Assembly (NCBI RefSeq): GCF_001896205.1
Contig: NZ_MPNU01000001.1
Coordinates: 673,317 to 737,316, forward strand
Reading direction: 5' to 3'
DNA: 64,000 bases
DNA from: Edwardsiella piscicida
Lineage (GTDB): Bacteria > Pseudomonadota > Gammaproteobacteria > Enterobacterales > Enterobacteriaceae
A program made the translations under genes and the position numbers. Positions within the stretch are counted from its first letter, which is position 1. The number at the start of each line of letters is the position of its first letter. Under the pieces are notes generated by a model. The model did no database searches. It had not been told where the DNA came from and was given only the letters and a program-made list of their open reading frames with translations. Below, one piece after another: positions 39,359 through 53,106 of this stretch.

Positions 39359-41650
39359 TTACTCCCTGATCAGTCCGGCCTGCACAAATTCGCGATACAG
39401 CGTTTTGGGGGTGATCGGCAGCGCATTGATCGCGACCCCCGTTGCCATGCGAATGGCGTTGCGGATCGCCGGTCCAGGCGAAATGATCGGCGGCTCACCC
39501 AGCGCCTTGTGGCCATAGGCCGACTGCGGCTCCACGGTCTCGACAAAGGCGCACTCCAGATCCGGCAGATCGACACAGGTGGGGAATTTGTAGTCGAGCA
39601 GATTCGGGTTGCGTACCACGCCGCTCTTCTCATCGATGATCATCTCTTCGAACAGCGCCCAGCCGATCCCCATTCCCATGCCGCCGTGCACCTGCCCCTC
39701 CGCCAGCTGCGGGTTGAGGATCCGCCCGGAGTCATGCAGATTCAGGATGCGGTTAATGGTGACTTGGCACAGCGCGATATCAATGCTGAGATCGACAAAG
39801 GTGCAGCCGAAGGCCGGGGGATTGGTGGTGGTTTTATGGGAGACCTCGGCCAGGATCTGCGCGCCGATCTCCTGATGGTAGTAAGCCTGCATGGCGACAT
39901 CGGCGACGCTCATCAGCACCTGATCCGGCTGCATCGCCATCACGACGTTACCGTCGCACAGGGTCAATCCCCACTCCGGCTGGTGGCTTATCAGCGCCGC
40001 GTGCGCCAGGATCTTCTGGCGCATGATCTCCGCCGCTCGGCGGATCGCCGGGGCGGCGACGTAGCTTTGCCGTGAGGCAAAGGCGCCGGGATCGAAGGCG
40101 GTGATATCGGTATCCTGAGTTGAGATCACCCGGATCTGTTTAAAGGGGATCCCCAGCGTCTCCGATGCCATCTGGGCAAAGACGGTGTCGGATCCCTGGC
40201 CGATTTCGGTGGCGCCAATCTGCAGGTTGACTGTCCCGTCCTGATTGAGCAGCAGGCGGGCGCCGGCGATCTCCACCCCAACCGGATAGGTATTGGAGCC
40301 ATAGCTGAAACAGGCGACGCCGACGCCGCGCCGCACCGGCGCATCGGCCGGCTGGGCCAGACATTCGGCGCGGCGCTGATCCCACTCAAACAGGCGGCGG
40401 CCTTTTTCCAGGCATTCGGTGAGCCCGGCGCTGTAGATGGTCTTGCCGTTAACCGGGTTGCGGTCCCCCTGACGCGCGACGTTGCGCAGACGAACCTCGA
40501 GGGGGTCGAGATCGAGACGGGCTGCGGCGTCGTCCATCAGGCATTCCAGGGCAAAGTCGACCTGCGGCGCGCCGTAGCCGCGCATCGCACCGGCGGCGGG
40601 CAGGTTGGTATATACCGTATCGGCGCAGTAGCCAAAGGCGCTGCGGGGATAGAGATAGCTGATTTTATTGGCGCCGGCGGCGGCGATCGAGTGGCCGTGA
40701 GAGGCATAGGCGCCGGTGTTGGACAGCACCGTAAGCCGGTAGCCCTCCAGTTGTCCATCCCGACGCATGCCCAGCCGGGCATCGATGCTGAAGGCATGGC
40801 GAGTGCGGGTGGCGACGAAGCACTCCTCGCGGCTCAGGCTGACCTTGACCGGTTTACCGCCGAGGCGCTGGGTTAAAAAGGCGGCCATGGGCTCTTCTAG
40901 CACATCCTGCTTATTGCCGAATCCGCCGCCGACGTAGGGCTTGATCACTCGGACGTGCGACCAGGGGAGACCGAGGGCCTGGGCGACGGTGCGGCGGACA
41001 ATCTGGGGAATTTGGGTGCTGGAGACAATGACGATGTGATCGGGCTGCTCCATATAGGCATAGCAGGTCACACCCTCCATGTGGCAGTGCTGCACCACCG
41101 GCGTCTCGTAGTGTCCCTCCAGCTGCAGATCGGCGGTGGCCATGCGAGCATCGGGCTCTCCGGCGTCGATCTCGCTGTGACGCAGTAAATTGCCGCCGGG
41201 GTGAATGGCCGGCGCATTATCGGCCAGGGCCGCCAGTGGTCGGGTGATCACCGGCAACGCCTCATAGCTGACCTGTACCCGCGCCGCGGCGCGCTCGGCG
41301 CTGAGCAGATCGCGGGCGACGACGATGGCGACGCCATCGCCAAAGTGGCGTACGTGGCCGGTCAGCAGATGGCGATCGGCGATATCCCGTTTGCCCGGCT
41401 CCAGTGACCAGGCATGGCCGGCGGTAGGGAAGGGGGCTGAGGGGACATCGTGAAAGGTGAAGACGGCTTCTACGCCGGGCATGGACTCCGCTTCCCGGGT
41501 ATCGATGGCGGTGACGTTACCGTGGGCGATACGGCTGCGCACGTAGCAGGCATGGAGCATGCCGGGCATCATCATATCATCGGTATAACGCGCCTGTCCG
41601 GTGACCTTGGCTTCGGCATCAACCCGCCGCAGCGGCGATCCTAAAGACAT
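39359..41650 (-). CDS. xdhA: Xanthine dehydrogenase molybdenum-binding subunit
   Basis: 763-aa large subunit of a molybdopterin hydroxylase that oxidises hypoxanthine/xanthine. The ATG at 41650, preceded by AGGAG, gives MSLGSPLRRVDAEAKVTGQA; an in-frame start 21 codons upstream is less likely. Visible blocks are FVGGGFGNKQDVLEEP-like (YVGGGFGNKQDVLEEPMAAF), PSAGAMRGYGAPQV-like (LPAAGAMRGYGAPQVDFALE), ATEIGQGSDTVFAQM, DPGAFASRQSYVAAPA and, near the end, YGHKALGEPPIIS with the catalytic glutamate. It is the first gene of xdhABC and near-collinear with E. coli XdhA. In E. coli it is far from ispH. It needs molybdenum cofactor, for which mog is encoded elsewhere in the window. Confidence 0.95.
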   Translation of the reverse strand: MSLGSPLRRVDAEAKVTGQARYTDDMMMPGMLHACYVRSRIAHGNVTAIDTREAESMPGVEAVFTFHDVPSAPFPTAGHAWSLEPGKRDIADRHLLTGHVRHFGDGVAIVVARDLLSAERAAARVQVSYEALPVITRPLAALADNAPAIHPGGNLLRHSEIDAGEPDARMATADLQLEGHYETPVVQHCHMEGVTCYAYMEQPDHIVIVSSTQIPQIVRRTVAQALGLPWSHVRVIKPYVGGGFGNKQDVLEEPMAAFLTQRLGGKPVKVSLSREECFVATRTRHAFSIDARLGMRRDGQLEGYRLTVLSNTGAYASHGHSIAAAGANKISYLYPRSAFGYCADTVYTNLPAAGAMRGYGAPQVDFALECLMDDAAARLDLDPLEVRLRNVARQGDRNPVNGKTIYSAGLTECLEKGRRLFEWDQRRAECLAQPADAPVRRGVGVACFSYGSNTYPVGVEIAGARLLLNQDGTVNLQIGATEIGQGSDTVFAQMASETLGIPFKQIRVISTQDTDITAFDPGAFASRQSYVAAPAIRRAAEIMRQKILAHAALISHQPEWGLTLCDGNVVMAMQPDQVLMSVADVAMQAYYHQEIGAQILAEVSHKTTTNPPAFGCTFVDLSIDIALCQVTINRILNLHDSGRILNPQLAEGQVHGGMGMGIGWALFEEMIIDEKSGVVRNPNLLDYKFPTCVDLPDLECAFVETVEPQSAYGHKALGEPPIISPGPAIRNAIRMATGVAINALPITPKTLYREFVQAGLIRE

Positions 41651-41708
41651 AGTATTCTCCTGTGGGGAAATAAGCCTGGGGGATAGCTTAAGGCAGCAAG
41701 ATATGCGC

Positions 41709-41748
41709 CACACTCATAGAGTGGAGGAGATATATCCTCATAAGTGTG
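41709..41748. repeat. Imperfect inverted repeat upstream of xdhA
   Basis: CACACTCATAGAG (41709-41721) and CTCATAAGTGTG (41737-41748) are inverted copies differing by a substitution and a one-base gap. They lie about 60-100 bp upstream of the xdhA start and could be an operator or a leader hairpin. Confidence 0.45.
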
Positions 41749-41809
41749 AGTCGGATCGAGATATCCCAAGGAAATTATGACGCTATAAGACAGGAAAAAA
41801 CTGGCTGTA

Positions 41810-41863
41810 TATCACTTTGAGAGCATGACGGGCATTTTTGATAGTTTTTCTCTCAAAGTGATA
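41810..41863. promoter_or_regulatory. Perfect 14-bp inverted repeat, putative operator
   Basis: TATCACTTTGAGAG (41810-41823) is repeated exactly in inverted orientation as CTCTCAAAGTGATA (41850-41863), with a 26-nt spacer. The arm centres are 40 bp apart, close to four helical turns. It lies 160-215 bp upstream of xdhA and about 235 bp upstream of dapB. There is no T-run, so it is unlikely to be a terminator; a binding site for an unknown regulator is the best guess. Confidence 0.65.
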
Positions 41864-42085
41864 GGGCATATCGTGGGGGCGATAGCCGTGATAATTGCAT
41901 ATTCATGCAGTTAGCGTCGCGGCGGCCGCGGCGGACGGCCATCGTCGGTGAATTTTTGCATTATTACCGATTTTTTCTGGCTCAGGGCTGAGACAGCCGT
42001 TAACCTGAAAAGCAACCAAACAGAAGAACCGTGCGGTACGCCGCGAGCTACGCGACGCCGACGGACAGCGAAGAAAGCATCATAA

Positions 42086-42916
<831 letters not shown>

Positions 42917-42959
42917 AAGGCCATTTATCCGATAGATGGTATGGTTGTTTTGTTATTTA

Positions 42960-42996
42960 ATGTGATGAAAACAATGTGTTTTTCATCACATTTTTT
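42960..42996 (+). terminator. dapB terminator
   Basis: ATGTGATGAAAA (42960-42971) and TTTTCATCACAT (42980-42991) form a perfect 12-bp stem followed by T-rich sequence. Confidence 0.85.
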
Positions 42997-43084
42997 ATTT
43001 ATGGTGCAGATTTAAATTTAAGTTTGTCAGCATGGTGATTTTTACGGTTTTCAGTTTATTTACCCCCGCCGCTCCGCCCGCGTC

Positions 43085-43113
43085 TTGATTTTTTCAGGGA
43101 AAAAACGCATTAT
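43085..43113 (+). promoter_or_regulatory. Candidate carAB promoter P1
   Basis: TTGATT (43085-43090), 17 nt, CATTAT (43108-43113). The distance of about 270 bp to the carA start fits the E. coli upstream, pyrimidine-controlled promoter. Confidence 0.45.
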
Positions 43114-43330
43114 AGCGTCATTGCCTTTGATATCTGTGCCCGGCAACCGTTTTCTCCTTTCCTAAAATTGGTGTTTTTAGTCGTTTGGCATCAAAAACAC
43201 GCTAAGATTTGTAAAAAAACATAAAAAACTCCCCTTTCATCTGGACAATGAGCGGATGCATCATTAGAATGCGCGCAATTTGTCAGAAATTCGCCGCAGT
43301 GGCAGTTTTTGCGATTGATTCACGATGCAA

Positions 43331-43370
43331 TATCTGAATTAATATGCATATATTGTGACTGAGTATTCCT
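43331..43370 (+). promoter_or_regulatory. Tandem ArgR-type boxes over carAB promoter P2
   Basis: Two adjacent sequences resembling ARG boxes: TATCTGAATTAATATGCATA (43331-43350) and TTGTGACTGAGTATTCCT (43353-43370). The pair lies directly before the carA Shine-Dalgarno, as in E. coli, where arginine-bound ArgR represses P2. Confidence 0.65.
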
Positions 43371-43382
43371 TTGGAGGGTGTT

Positions 43383-44540
43383 TTGATTAAGTCAGCGCTT
43401 TTGGTTCTGGAAGACGGAACCCAGTTTCACGGCAGGTCGATCGGGGCAGATGGATCGGCCGTGGGGGAAGTGGTCTTCAATACCTCGATGACCGGCTACC
43501 AAGAAATTCTCACCGACCCCTCCTATTCCCGTCAGATCGTCACGCTTACCTATCCCCATATTGGCAATGTCGGTACCAACGCCGCCGATGAAGAATCTTC
43601 CGCCGTACATGCACAGGGGCTGATCGTGCGCGATCTGCCGCCGATCGCCAGCAACTTTCGCTGCCAAGAGACGCTGCCGGACTATCTGCGCCGTCACCGC
43701 GTGGTCGCTATCGCCGATATCGATACCCGTAAACTGACCCGCCTGCTGCGCGAGAAAGGGGCGATGAACGGCTGCATCATCACCGCAGAGAGCGGGTGTG
43801 AGCCAGATGCCGCGCTGGCGCTGGAGAAGGCGCGCGCGTTCCCCGGCCTGAAGGGGATGGATCTGGCGAAAGAGGTGACGACCCAGGAACCCTATGAGTG
43901 GCGCCAGGGCAGCTGGACGCTGAAGGATGGGCTGCCGGCGCCCAGTGAGGACGCGGCGCTGCCCTACCACGTGGTGGCCTATGACTTCGGCGTGAAGCGC
44001 AATATCCTGCGGATGCTGGTGGACCGCGGCTGCCGTCTGACGGTGGTGCCGGCCCAGACGTCCGCGCAGGATGTGCTGGCGCTGAATCCGGACGGTATTT
44101 TCCTGTCCAACGGTCCCGGCGATCCGGCCCCCTGTGACTATGCCATCGAGGCTATCGCGACCTTCCTGCGCGGAGAGATCCCGCTGTTTGGTATCTGCCT
44201 GGGGCATCAGCTGCTGGCGCTGGCCAGCGGCGCGCAGACGGTAAAAATGAAGTTTGGCCATCACGGCGGCAACCATCCGGTGAAGGATTTGGATCATGAC
44301 CGAGTGATGATCACCGCACAGAACCACGGCTTTGCCGTGGATGAAGCGACGCTGCCGGCGACGCTGCGGGCGACCCATAAGTCGCTGTTCGACGGTTCGC
44401 TGCAGGGCATTCATCGCACCGATCGCCCGGCGTTCAGTTTCCAGGGGCACCCAGAGGCCAGCCCCGGGCCACACGATGCTGCACCGCTGTTCGACCATTT
44501 TATGACGCTGATTGAAAACTACCGCCGTACCGCCAAGTAA
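43383..44540 (+). CDS. carA: Carbamoyl-phosphate synthase small (glutaminase) subunit
   Basis: 385-aa glutamine amidotransferase supplying ammonia to CarB for carbamoyl phosphate, precursor of arginine and pyrimidines. The class I glutaminase domain has the nucleophile in [18 protein letters not shown], and the catalytic His and Glu in [16 protein letters not shown]. The start is TTG at 43383: it gives (M)[16 protein letters not shown] as in E. coli, whose carA also uses UUG, and lies 5 nt after GGAGG. A TTG four codons upstream overlaps that ribosome site and is rejected. carB follows after 19 bp. Confidence 0.96.
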   Translation: MIKSALLVLEDGTQFHGRSIGADGSAVGEVVFNTSMTGYQEILTDPSYSRQIVTLTYPHIGNVGTNAADEESSAVHAQGLIVRDLPPIASNFRCQETLPDYLRRHRVVAIADIDTRKLTRLLREKGAMNGCIITAESGCEPDAALALEKARAFPGLKGMDLAKEVTTQEPYEWRQGSWTLKDGLPAPSEDAALPYHVVAYDFGVKRNILRMLVDRGCRLTVVPAQTSAQDVLALNPDGIFLSNGPGDPAPCDYAIEAIATFLRGEIPLFGICLGHQLLALASGAQTVKMKFGHHGGNHPVKDLDHDRVMITAQNHGFAVDEATLPATLRATHKSLFDGSLQGIHRTDRPAFSFQGHPEASPGPHDAAPLFDHFMTLIENYRRTAK

Positions 44541-44559
44541 TCAGGGAGCCTGAACAACT

Positions 44560-47781
<3,222 letters not shown>

Positions 47782-47797
47782 CGGCGCGGCGTGGAGC

Positions 47798-47824
47798 AAG
47801 GCCCGGCGACGCCGGGCCTTTTTG
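47798..47824 (+). terminator. carAB terminator
   Basis: AAGGCCCGGC and GCCGGGCCTT flank GAC and are followed by T5, about 17 bp after the carB stop. Confidence 0.92.
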
Positions 47825-48003
47825 TTGCCGGCTGGGCGGTGCGGAAACTTGCCGCCGTGGGATGGGGGCGGCAGGTTACGCGACGTGCGGCGTTGTGGCA
47901 CAATAAATCACCGCGGTGCGGGTGGTCTGCGCCGCGGGACCGTTGCCATCGGCGCTGGAGTCGCGGCGACGGGATGACGGGATCACCCTGACAGGAGTCG
48001 ATT

Positions 48004-48774
48004 GTGGAGTCTGATCGCCAGCGGGAGATAACCCGCCTGTGTATTCACTGTGCCCTTTTTCTGCTGCAGCACGGCGCCGAGAGCATGTTGGTCGAACAGC
48101 TTTCTACCCGGCTGGGGCTGGCGCTGGGCGTAGACAGCGTAGAGAGCTCTATTTCCGCCAATGCGGTGGTGTTGACCACCATTAAAGGTGGCCGCTGTCT
48201 GACGTCGACGCGTAAGAATGTCGATCGCGGCATCAATATGCACGTGGTGACCGAGGTGCAGCATATTGTGATTATGGCGGAGCACCGCCTGCTGGACATG
48301 AGCGATGTGCGCCGACGGTTGGAGCATATCCGCCCGCTGCGCTATCCGCGCGCGCTGGTGGTGCTGATGGTCGGCCTCTCCTGCGCCTGCTTCTGCAAAC
48401 TGAACGGCGGCGGCTGGGACGGTGCGCTGGTGGCCTTTTTTGCCAGCGCGGTGGCCATGTACGCCCGGCAGCTCATGACGCATCGCCAGCTTAATCCGCT
48501 GATTAACTTTTGTATTACGGCCTTTATTGCCACCTCGGTCTCCGGCGCCCTGCTGCAGCTGAGCGCGTTTGCCGAGACATCGCTGATTGCCATGGCGGCC
48601 AGCATTCTGCTGCTGGTCCCGGGGTTCCCGCTGATCAATGCGGTGGCGGATATGTTTAAAGGGCATGTCAACACCGGACTGGCCCGCTGGGCTATGGCGA
48701 CGCTGCTGACGCTGGCTACCTGTCTCGGCGTTGTGATGGCGCTGTCGCTGTGGGGGCTACAGGGATGGGCATGA
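48004..48774 (+). CDS. yjjP: ThrE-family transporter subunit YjjP
   Basis: 256-aa protein, the same length as E. coli YjjP and very similar: [59 protein letters not shown], then about five hydrophobic segments including [20 protein letters not shown]. It is the larger half of a split ThrE-type exporter; with YjjB it has been linked to succinate export in E. coli. A GTG start at 48004 with AGGAG about 9 nt upstream is used. It overlaps yjjB. In E. coli this pair lies beside dnaTC, not between carB and folA. Confidence 0.94.
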   Translation: MESDRQREITRLCIHCALFLLQHGAESMLVEQLSTRLGLALGVDSVESSISANAVVLTTIKGGRCLTSTRKNVDRGINMHVVTEVQHIVIMAEHRLLDMSDVRRRLEHIRPLRYPRALVVLMVGLSCACFCKLNGGGWDGALVAFFASAVAMYARQLMTHRQLNPLINFCITAFIATSVSGALLQLSAFAETSLIAMAASILLLVPGFPLINAVADMFKGHVNTGLARWAMATLLTLATCLGVVMALSLWGLQGWA

Positions 48775-49238
48775 TGACGCTACTCTTACAATTATTACAG
48801 GATATGCTGCTGGCGGCCATCCCTGCGCTGGGGTTTGCCATGGTGTTCAACGTGCCAAACCGGGCCTTGCGCTACTGCGCGCTGCTGGGGGCGATCGGCC
48901 ACGGTTCCCGTCTGCTGCTGATCACGCTAGGGCTGAATATCGAGTGGGCGTCGCTGATGGCGGCGATCCTGATTGGTATCATCGGTATTCAGTGGTCGCG
49001 CTGGCTGCTGGCGCACCCCAAGGTGTTTACCGTCGCGGCGGTGATCCCGATGTTTCCCGGCATCTACGCCTATCGGGCGATGATCGCCGTAGTCGAGATC
49101 TCCCGCAGTGGCTATTCCGAGCCGCTGTTCGCCAGCATGGTCACCAACTTTCTCAAGGCCTCGTTTATCGTGGGCGCCCTCTCCATCGGCCTGTCATTAC
49201 CGGGAATATGGCTATATCGTAAGCGTCCCGGCGTCTAA
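48765..49238 (+). CDS. yjjB: ThrE-family transporter subunit YjjB
   Basis: Membrane protein of 157 aa with four or five hydrophobic segments; its length equals E. coli YjjB when the ATG at 48765 is used ([20 protein letters not shown]). A GTG five codons upstream is in frame but unlikely, and ATGs at 48771 and 48774 follow. Conserved parts are [56 protein letters not shown] and [18 protein letters not shown]. It overlaps the yjjP end by ten bases, so the two halves are probably made together. Confidence 0.93.
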   Translation: MGMMTLLLQLLQDMLLAAIPALGFAMVFNVPNRALRYCALLGAIGHGSRLLLITLGLNIEWASLMAAILIGIIGIQWSRWLLAHPKVFTVAAVIPMFPGIYAYRAMIAVVEISRSGYSEPLFASMVTNFLKASFIVGALSIGLSLPGIWLYRKRPGV

Positions 49239-49366
49239 TTGACTGCTGTTAAGCTTTACTGCGGAATTTTACTTTGCATATAGATTTACCCGCCGCAGGC
49301 TATCGACGCCTGCGCGGCCATTCCGTATAGTGTGCGCACTTTTTCTCCCAGACAGGACAGACAAGC

Positions 49367-49849
49367 ATGATTATCAGCCTGATCGCCGCACTGAGCGCGG
49401 ATCGTGTGATCGGTTTAGACAATGCGATGCCGTGGCATTTGCCGGCCGATCTTGCGTGGTTTAAGCGTAATACTCTGGCAAAACCGGTGATCATGGGGCG
49501 TAAAACCTATGAGTCCATCGGGCGTCCGCTGCCGGGGCGTCATAACATCGTGATCAGCCGCCGGGCGGGCTGCGACGATCGCGTCACCTGGGTGACGACG
49601 CCTCAGGCCGCGCTGGAGGCCGCAGCGGAGGCGCAAGAGGTGATGATCATCGGCGGAGGCAGCATTTACAGCCAGTTTTTGCCGCAGGCGAGCCGACTGT
49701 ATCTGACCCATGTGGACGCTGACGTCGCCGGGGACACCTATTTTCCCGACTATGCGCCGGATGAGTGGCAGACGTGCTTCAGCGAGTTTCATGACGCCGA
49801 TAGCGACAATTCACACGCCTACTGTTTTGAGATCCTGGATCGCCGTTAA
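49367..49849 (+). CDS. folA: Dihydrofolate reductase
   Basis: 160-aa NADPH-dependent enzyme regenerating tetrahydrofolate, the trimethoprim target. The start [20 protein letters not shown] leads to [15 protein letters not shown] with catalytic Asp28; [18 protein letters not shown] and [16 protein letters not shown] are nucleotide-binding blocks, and the ending [13 protein letters not shown] matches E. coli. It is one residue longer than the E. coli protein. The 128 bp upstream contain a candidate -10/-35 region (TTCCGTATAGTGTG near 49320). Confidence 0.98.
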   Translation: MIISLIAALSADRVIGLDNAMPWHLPADLAWFKRNTLAKPVIMGRKTYESIGRPLPGRHNIVISRRAGCDDRVTWVTTPQAALEAAAEAQEVMIIGGGSIYSQFLPQASRLYLTHVDADVAGDTYFPDYAPDEWQTCFSEFHDADSDNSHAYCFEILDRR

Positions 49850-50055
49850 CCGGCGCCGCGCCCTTTCTCTGTACGCTCTCCGCGCTTTCCACCACGCCGT
49901 CATCGCGTCTTAACCCTACGCAATCCTACCGCGGTATAGGGGGCGATGAGGCCGCTGCGGCGGGAAAATACTGCCTGAATCGTGCCCCTAGCTCGCGCTC
50001 CCCGTCGTCAGCGCGCCGCTACGCCGTCGCGCGGCGGCGGGGAAGGGGGGCTGGG

Positions 50056-50895
50056 CTATTCCGCTTTGGCGTGGCGAGATGCGCGGCGAGAGGGCACGCT
50101 GAAGCTGCGGCGATCCTCCCAGCGCAGGGCCGTCAGGGTGCCGCCCCAGCAGCAGCCGGTATCCAGGGCGTAGACCTGCGGCGGCGTGCCGCGCCCCTCC
50201 AGCGAGGCCCAGTGACCGAAGGCGATGCTGTAGCCAGCCCCGCGCACCGGGCTGTCGAGATCGAACCAGGGGCGCAGCGGCGCCGGCGCATCGTCCGGGG
50301 CATCCTTACAGATCATGTCCAGCTCACCGCCGGGAAAGCAGTAGCGCATCCGGGTCAGGGCATTGGTGGTAAAGCGCAGGCGCGCCAGACCGCTGAGCGA
50401 CTCGCTCCAGTTATTCGGCATATCGCCGTACATGGCATTGAGAAAGAAGGGGTAGCTGTCGCTGGCCAGCATGGCTTCGACCTCGCGCGCGCAGCGCTGC
50501 GCGGTGGTCAGATCCCACTGTGGGCTGATGCCCGCGTGTGCCATCACCAGGTGCAGATCGCTATCGACCTGCAGCACCGGCTGGCGGCGCAGCCAGTTGA
50601 TCAGGCTGTCCGCATCCGGCGCCTCCAGCAGCGGCGTCAGTTTATCCTTGGGCTTATTCCGACTGATGCCGGCATAAACGGCCAGCAGGTGCAGGTCATG
50701 GTTACCAAGCACCAGACGTACGCTGTCGCCAAGGGATTTGACATAGCGCAGTACCGCCAGAGAATCGGGGCCGCGGGCGACCAGATCGCCGGTCAGCCAC
50801 AGCGTGTCGCGGGCGGGATCGAAGCCCGCCAGAGAAAGCAGGTCGCGCAGTTCATGGTAGCAGCCATGAACGTCGCCAATAAGCAGTGTCGACAT
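50056..50895 (-). CDS. apaH: Bis(5'-nucleosyl)-tetraphosphatase, symmetrical
   Basis: 279-aa metallophosphoesterase that splits Ap4A into two ADP and also removes Np4-type caps from RNA in enterobacteria. Metal motifs: [16 protein letters not shown] (residues 5-20), [28 protein letters not shown] and [12 protein letters not shown]. It is the last gene of lptD-surA-pdxA-ksgA-apaG-apaH and begins 4 bp after the apaG stop. No clear terminator was seen in the 206 bp between it and the convergent folA. Confidence 0.97.
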   Translation of the reverse strand: MSTLLIGDVHGCYHELRDLLSLAGFDPARDTLWLTGDLVARGPDSLAVLRYVKSLGDSVRLVLGNHDLHLLAVYAGISRNKPKDKLTPLLEAPDADSLINWLRRQPVLQVDSDLHLVMAHAGISPQWDLTTAQRCAREVEAMLASDSYPFFLNAMYGDMPNNWSESLSGLARLRFTTNALTRMRYCFPGGELDMICKDAPDDAPAPLRPWFDLDSPVRGAGYSIAFGHWASLEGRGTPPQVYALDTGCCWGGTLTALRWEDRRSFSVPSRRASRHAKAE

Positions 50896-50899
50896 AGAA

Positions 50900-51277
50900 T
50901 CAGTTAATCAGGCTGGGAATGGCCAGGCGGAAGACCGGAATGGCGATACGAAAGGTATGTCCCTGATGGTCAACCATTTCGTAGTGCCCCTCCATGGTAC
51001 CGCAGGGCGTTTCGATGATGGCGCCGCTGGTGTACTGAAACTCGCCGCTGGGCAGGATCAGCGGCTGTTCGCCGATGACCCCTTCGCCCTGGACTTCAGT
51101 CTGGCGGCCGTTGCCGTTGGTTATTAGCCAGTAGCGACGCAGGAGCTGTACGTTAAAGCGGCCCAGATTACGCAGAGTGACGGTATAGGCAAAGACGAAG
51201 CGCGCCTCTTCAGGCAGCGACTGCGACTCGGCATAAACACTCTGTACCTGAACGATGATACGGGGTGCATCGAGCAT
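50900..51277 (-). CDS. apaG: ApaG-domain protein (Co2+/Mg2+ efflux-associated)
   Basis: 125-aa single-domain protein of the ApaG fold (fibronectin-III-like). It contains [59 protein letters not shown] and the ending [10 protein letters not shown]. The molecular function is uncertain; an S. enterica mutant is affected in cobalt/magnesium efflux. It lies 24 bp after ksgA and 4 bp before apaH in the conserved operon. Confidence 0.96.
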   Translation of the reverse strand: MLDAPRIIVQVQSVYAESQSLPEEARFVFAYTVTLRNLGRFNVQLLRRYWLITNGNGRQTEVQGEGVIGEQPLILPSGEFQYTSGAIIETPCGTMEGHYEMVDHQGHTFRIAIPVFRLAIPSLIN

Positions 51278-51301
51278 AACGTAAGGCTCCTGTTTGCACG
51301 G

Positions 51302-52117
51302 TTACTGAGCCTGTGGGTGTTCACACAGCCAGTTGGCCAGTCTGCAGTAGTCTGCCACGGACAGCGTTTCTGCTCTGCGTGCCGGATCGATTCCCAGCGC
51401 GCTGAGCTGGTCGGCGCTGAACAGATGGCCAAGACTGTTGCGGACGGTCTTGCGCCGTTGGTTAAAGGCTTCTGTCGTGATGCGGCTCAACACGCGCACG
51501 TCGCTGACCGGATAGGGCAGCTCACGGTGTGGGATCAGGCGAACCACGGCAGAATCCACCTTAGGTGCCGGGCGGAAAGCGCTGGGCGGCACTTCCAGAA
51601 CCGGGATCACCTGACAGTAGTATTGCGCCATAACGCTCAGACGGCCATAGGTTTTGCTGTCCGGTCCGGCGACAAGGCGGTTAACAACTTCTTTCTGCAG
51701 CATAAAATGCATATCGCCGATGGCGGATGCGTAGCTGAACAGATGAAACATCAGCGGGGTGGAGATGTTATACGGCAGGTTGCCGAACACGCGCAGCGGC
51801 TGGCCCGCCTCACGCGCCATCTCGCTGAAGTCGACGGTCATGGCATCCTGCTGACGAATGGTCAGCTTACGGCTGATAAACGGATGGGTAGACAGACGCT
51901 CGGCCAGATCCCTGTCCAGCTCGATGACGGTCATTTTGTCCATGCGGTCGGCGACCGGCTCGGTCAGCGCGCCGAGGCCCGGGCCGATTTCGACCACGGC
52001 CTGACCCGGCAGGGGATTGATGGCGGACACGATGCTGTCGATCACGAATTGATCGGTCAGGAAGTTCTGTCCAAAGCGTTTACGGGCCAAATGCCCCTGG
52101 TGCACTCTACTATTCAT
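51302..52117 (-). CDS. ksgA: 16S rRNA dimethyladenosine transferase (RsmA/KsgA)
   Basis: 271-aa SAM-dependent enzyme that dimethylates two adjacent adenosines near the 3' end of 16S rRNA (A1518/A1519) and acts as a ribosome assembly checkpoint; its loss gives kasugamycin resistance. Motifs: [15 protein letters not shown] near residue 15, [18 protein letters not shown] (SAM site) near 40, [16 protein letters not shown] (N-L-P-Y catalytic) near 113. The 5' end overlaps the pdxA stop by 8 bp. Confidence 0.98.
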   Translation of the reverse strand: MNSRVHQGHLARKRFGQNFLTDQFVIDSIVSAINPLPGQAVVEIGPGLGALTEPVADRMDKMTVIELDRDLAERLSTHPFISRKLTIRQQDAMTVDFSEMAREAGQPLRVFGNLPYNISTPLMFHLFSYASAIGDMHFMLQKEVVNRLVAGPDSKTYGRLSVMAQYYCQVIPVLEVPPSAFRPAPKVDSAVVRLIPHRELPYPVSDVRVLSRITTEAFNQRRKTVRNSLGHLFSADQLSALGIDPARRAETLSVADYCRLANWLCEHPQAQ

Positions 52118-53102
52118 TGCTGTGGTTGGTCATCTCTATGGCAAGATTTAATGCGGTGATAAAGCTGCCGGGCTGCGCCTGACCGCTGGCGGCCAGATCC
52201 AGCGCGGTGCCGTGATCTACCGAGGTGCGGATAAACGGCAGCCCCAGCGTAATGTTGACCGCGTGGCCAAATCCCTGGTATTTGAGTACCGGCAGTCCCT
52301 GATCGTGATACATCGCCAGCACCGCGTCGGCGTCGTCCAGGTATTTCGGCTGGAACAGCGTGTCGGCGGGCAGCGGGCCGGTAAGGCGAATACCGCTGGC
52401 GCGCAGGGCATCGAGGGTCGGGATGATAATATCCAGCTCCTCTCGCCCCATATGCCCGCCTTCACCGGCGTGTGGGTTGAGTCCGCAGACGTAGATATGC
52501 GGCTGGTGAAGACCGAATCGGCGGCGCAGATCGGCGTCCAGAATGGTGATTACCTCGCGCAGCGTCTGCGGCGTAATCGCTGCGGGAACCTCCTGCAGCG
52601 GTAAGTGAGTGGTCGCCAGTGCGACGCGCAGGTGCTCGCTGGCCAGCATCATCACGACGCGCGGGCAGCCGCTGCGATCGGCGAAGAACTCGGTATGCCC
52701 GGTGAAGGGGACGCCGGCATCGTTAATGATCCCTTTGTGCACCGGGCCGGTCACCAGCGCGGCAAACTCGCCGCTCAGGCAGCCGTCGCAGGCGCGCGCC
52801 AGCGTAGCGACCACATAGTTTCCGTTGGCGACGTTGAGTTCGCCGGGGATAACGTCGGCCTCCAGCGGGATCGGCAACACCGTCAGGGTAGCCGCCTGCT
52901 GCGCCTGGGCCGGCAGCGCCGGATCGTAGCGGCGCAGCGTTAGCGGTAGCCCCAGCGCGCGGGCACGCGCCTCTAGCAGGCTCGGATCGGCGCACACCAC
53001 CAGCTCGGCAGGCCAGGGCCGCTGCGCCAGCTGGACGATCAGCTCCGGTCCTACCCCGGCCGGCTCGCCGGGGGTGATGACAATGCGACGAATCGGTGCC
53101 AT
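52110..53102 (-). CDS. pdxA: 4-hydroxythreonine-4-phosphate dehydrogenase
   Basis: 330-aa metal- and NAD-dependent dehydrogenase of pyridoxal phosphate synthesis. It starts with [57 protein letters not shown] and [20 protein letters not shown] contain the metal-binding histidines and active-site residues; [17 protein letters not shown] closes the catalytic part. It follows surA by 4 bp and overlaps ksgA by 8 bp. Confidence 0.98.
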   Translation of the reverse strand: MAPIRRIVITPGEPAGVGPELIVQLAQRPWPAELVVCADPSLLEARARALGLPLTLRRYDPALPAQAQQAATLTVLPIPLEADVIPGELNVANGNYVVATLARACDGCLSGEFAALVTGPVHKGIINDAGVPFTGHTEFFADRSGCPRVVMMLASEHLRVALATTHLPLQEVPAAITPQTLREVITILDADLRRRFGLHQPHIYVCGLNPHAGEGGHMGREELDIIIPTLDALRASGIRLTGPLPADTLFQPKYLDDADAVLAMYHDQGLPVLKYQGFGHAVNITLGLPFIRTSVDHGTALDLAASGQAQPGSFITALNLAIEMTNHSNE

Positions 53103-53106
53103 GGGA

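Larger units (their letters stand above)
42917..43382. promoter_or_regulatory. dapB terminator and carAB control region
   Basis: A 466-bp region holding the dapB terminator, then a long AT-rich stretch with candidate promoter P1, a possible PurR-like sequence near 43140-43155 (GGCAACCGTTTTC, weak), and paired ArgR-type boxes over promoter P2. In E. coli the tandem carAB promoters respond to pyrimidines, purines and arginine; the layout here is compatible. No gene was found. Confidence 0.6.
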
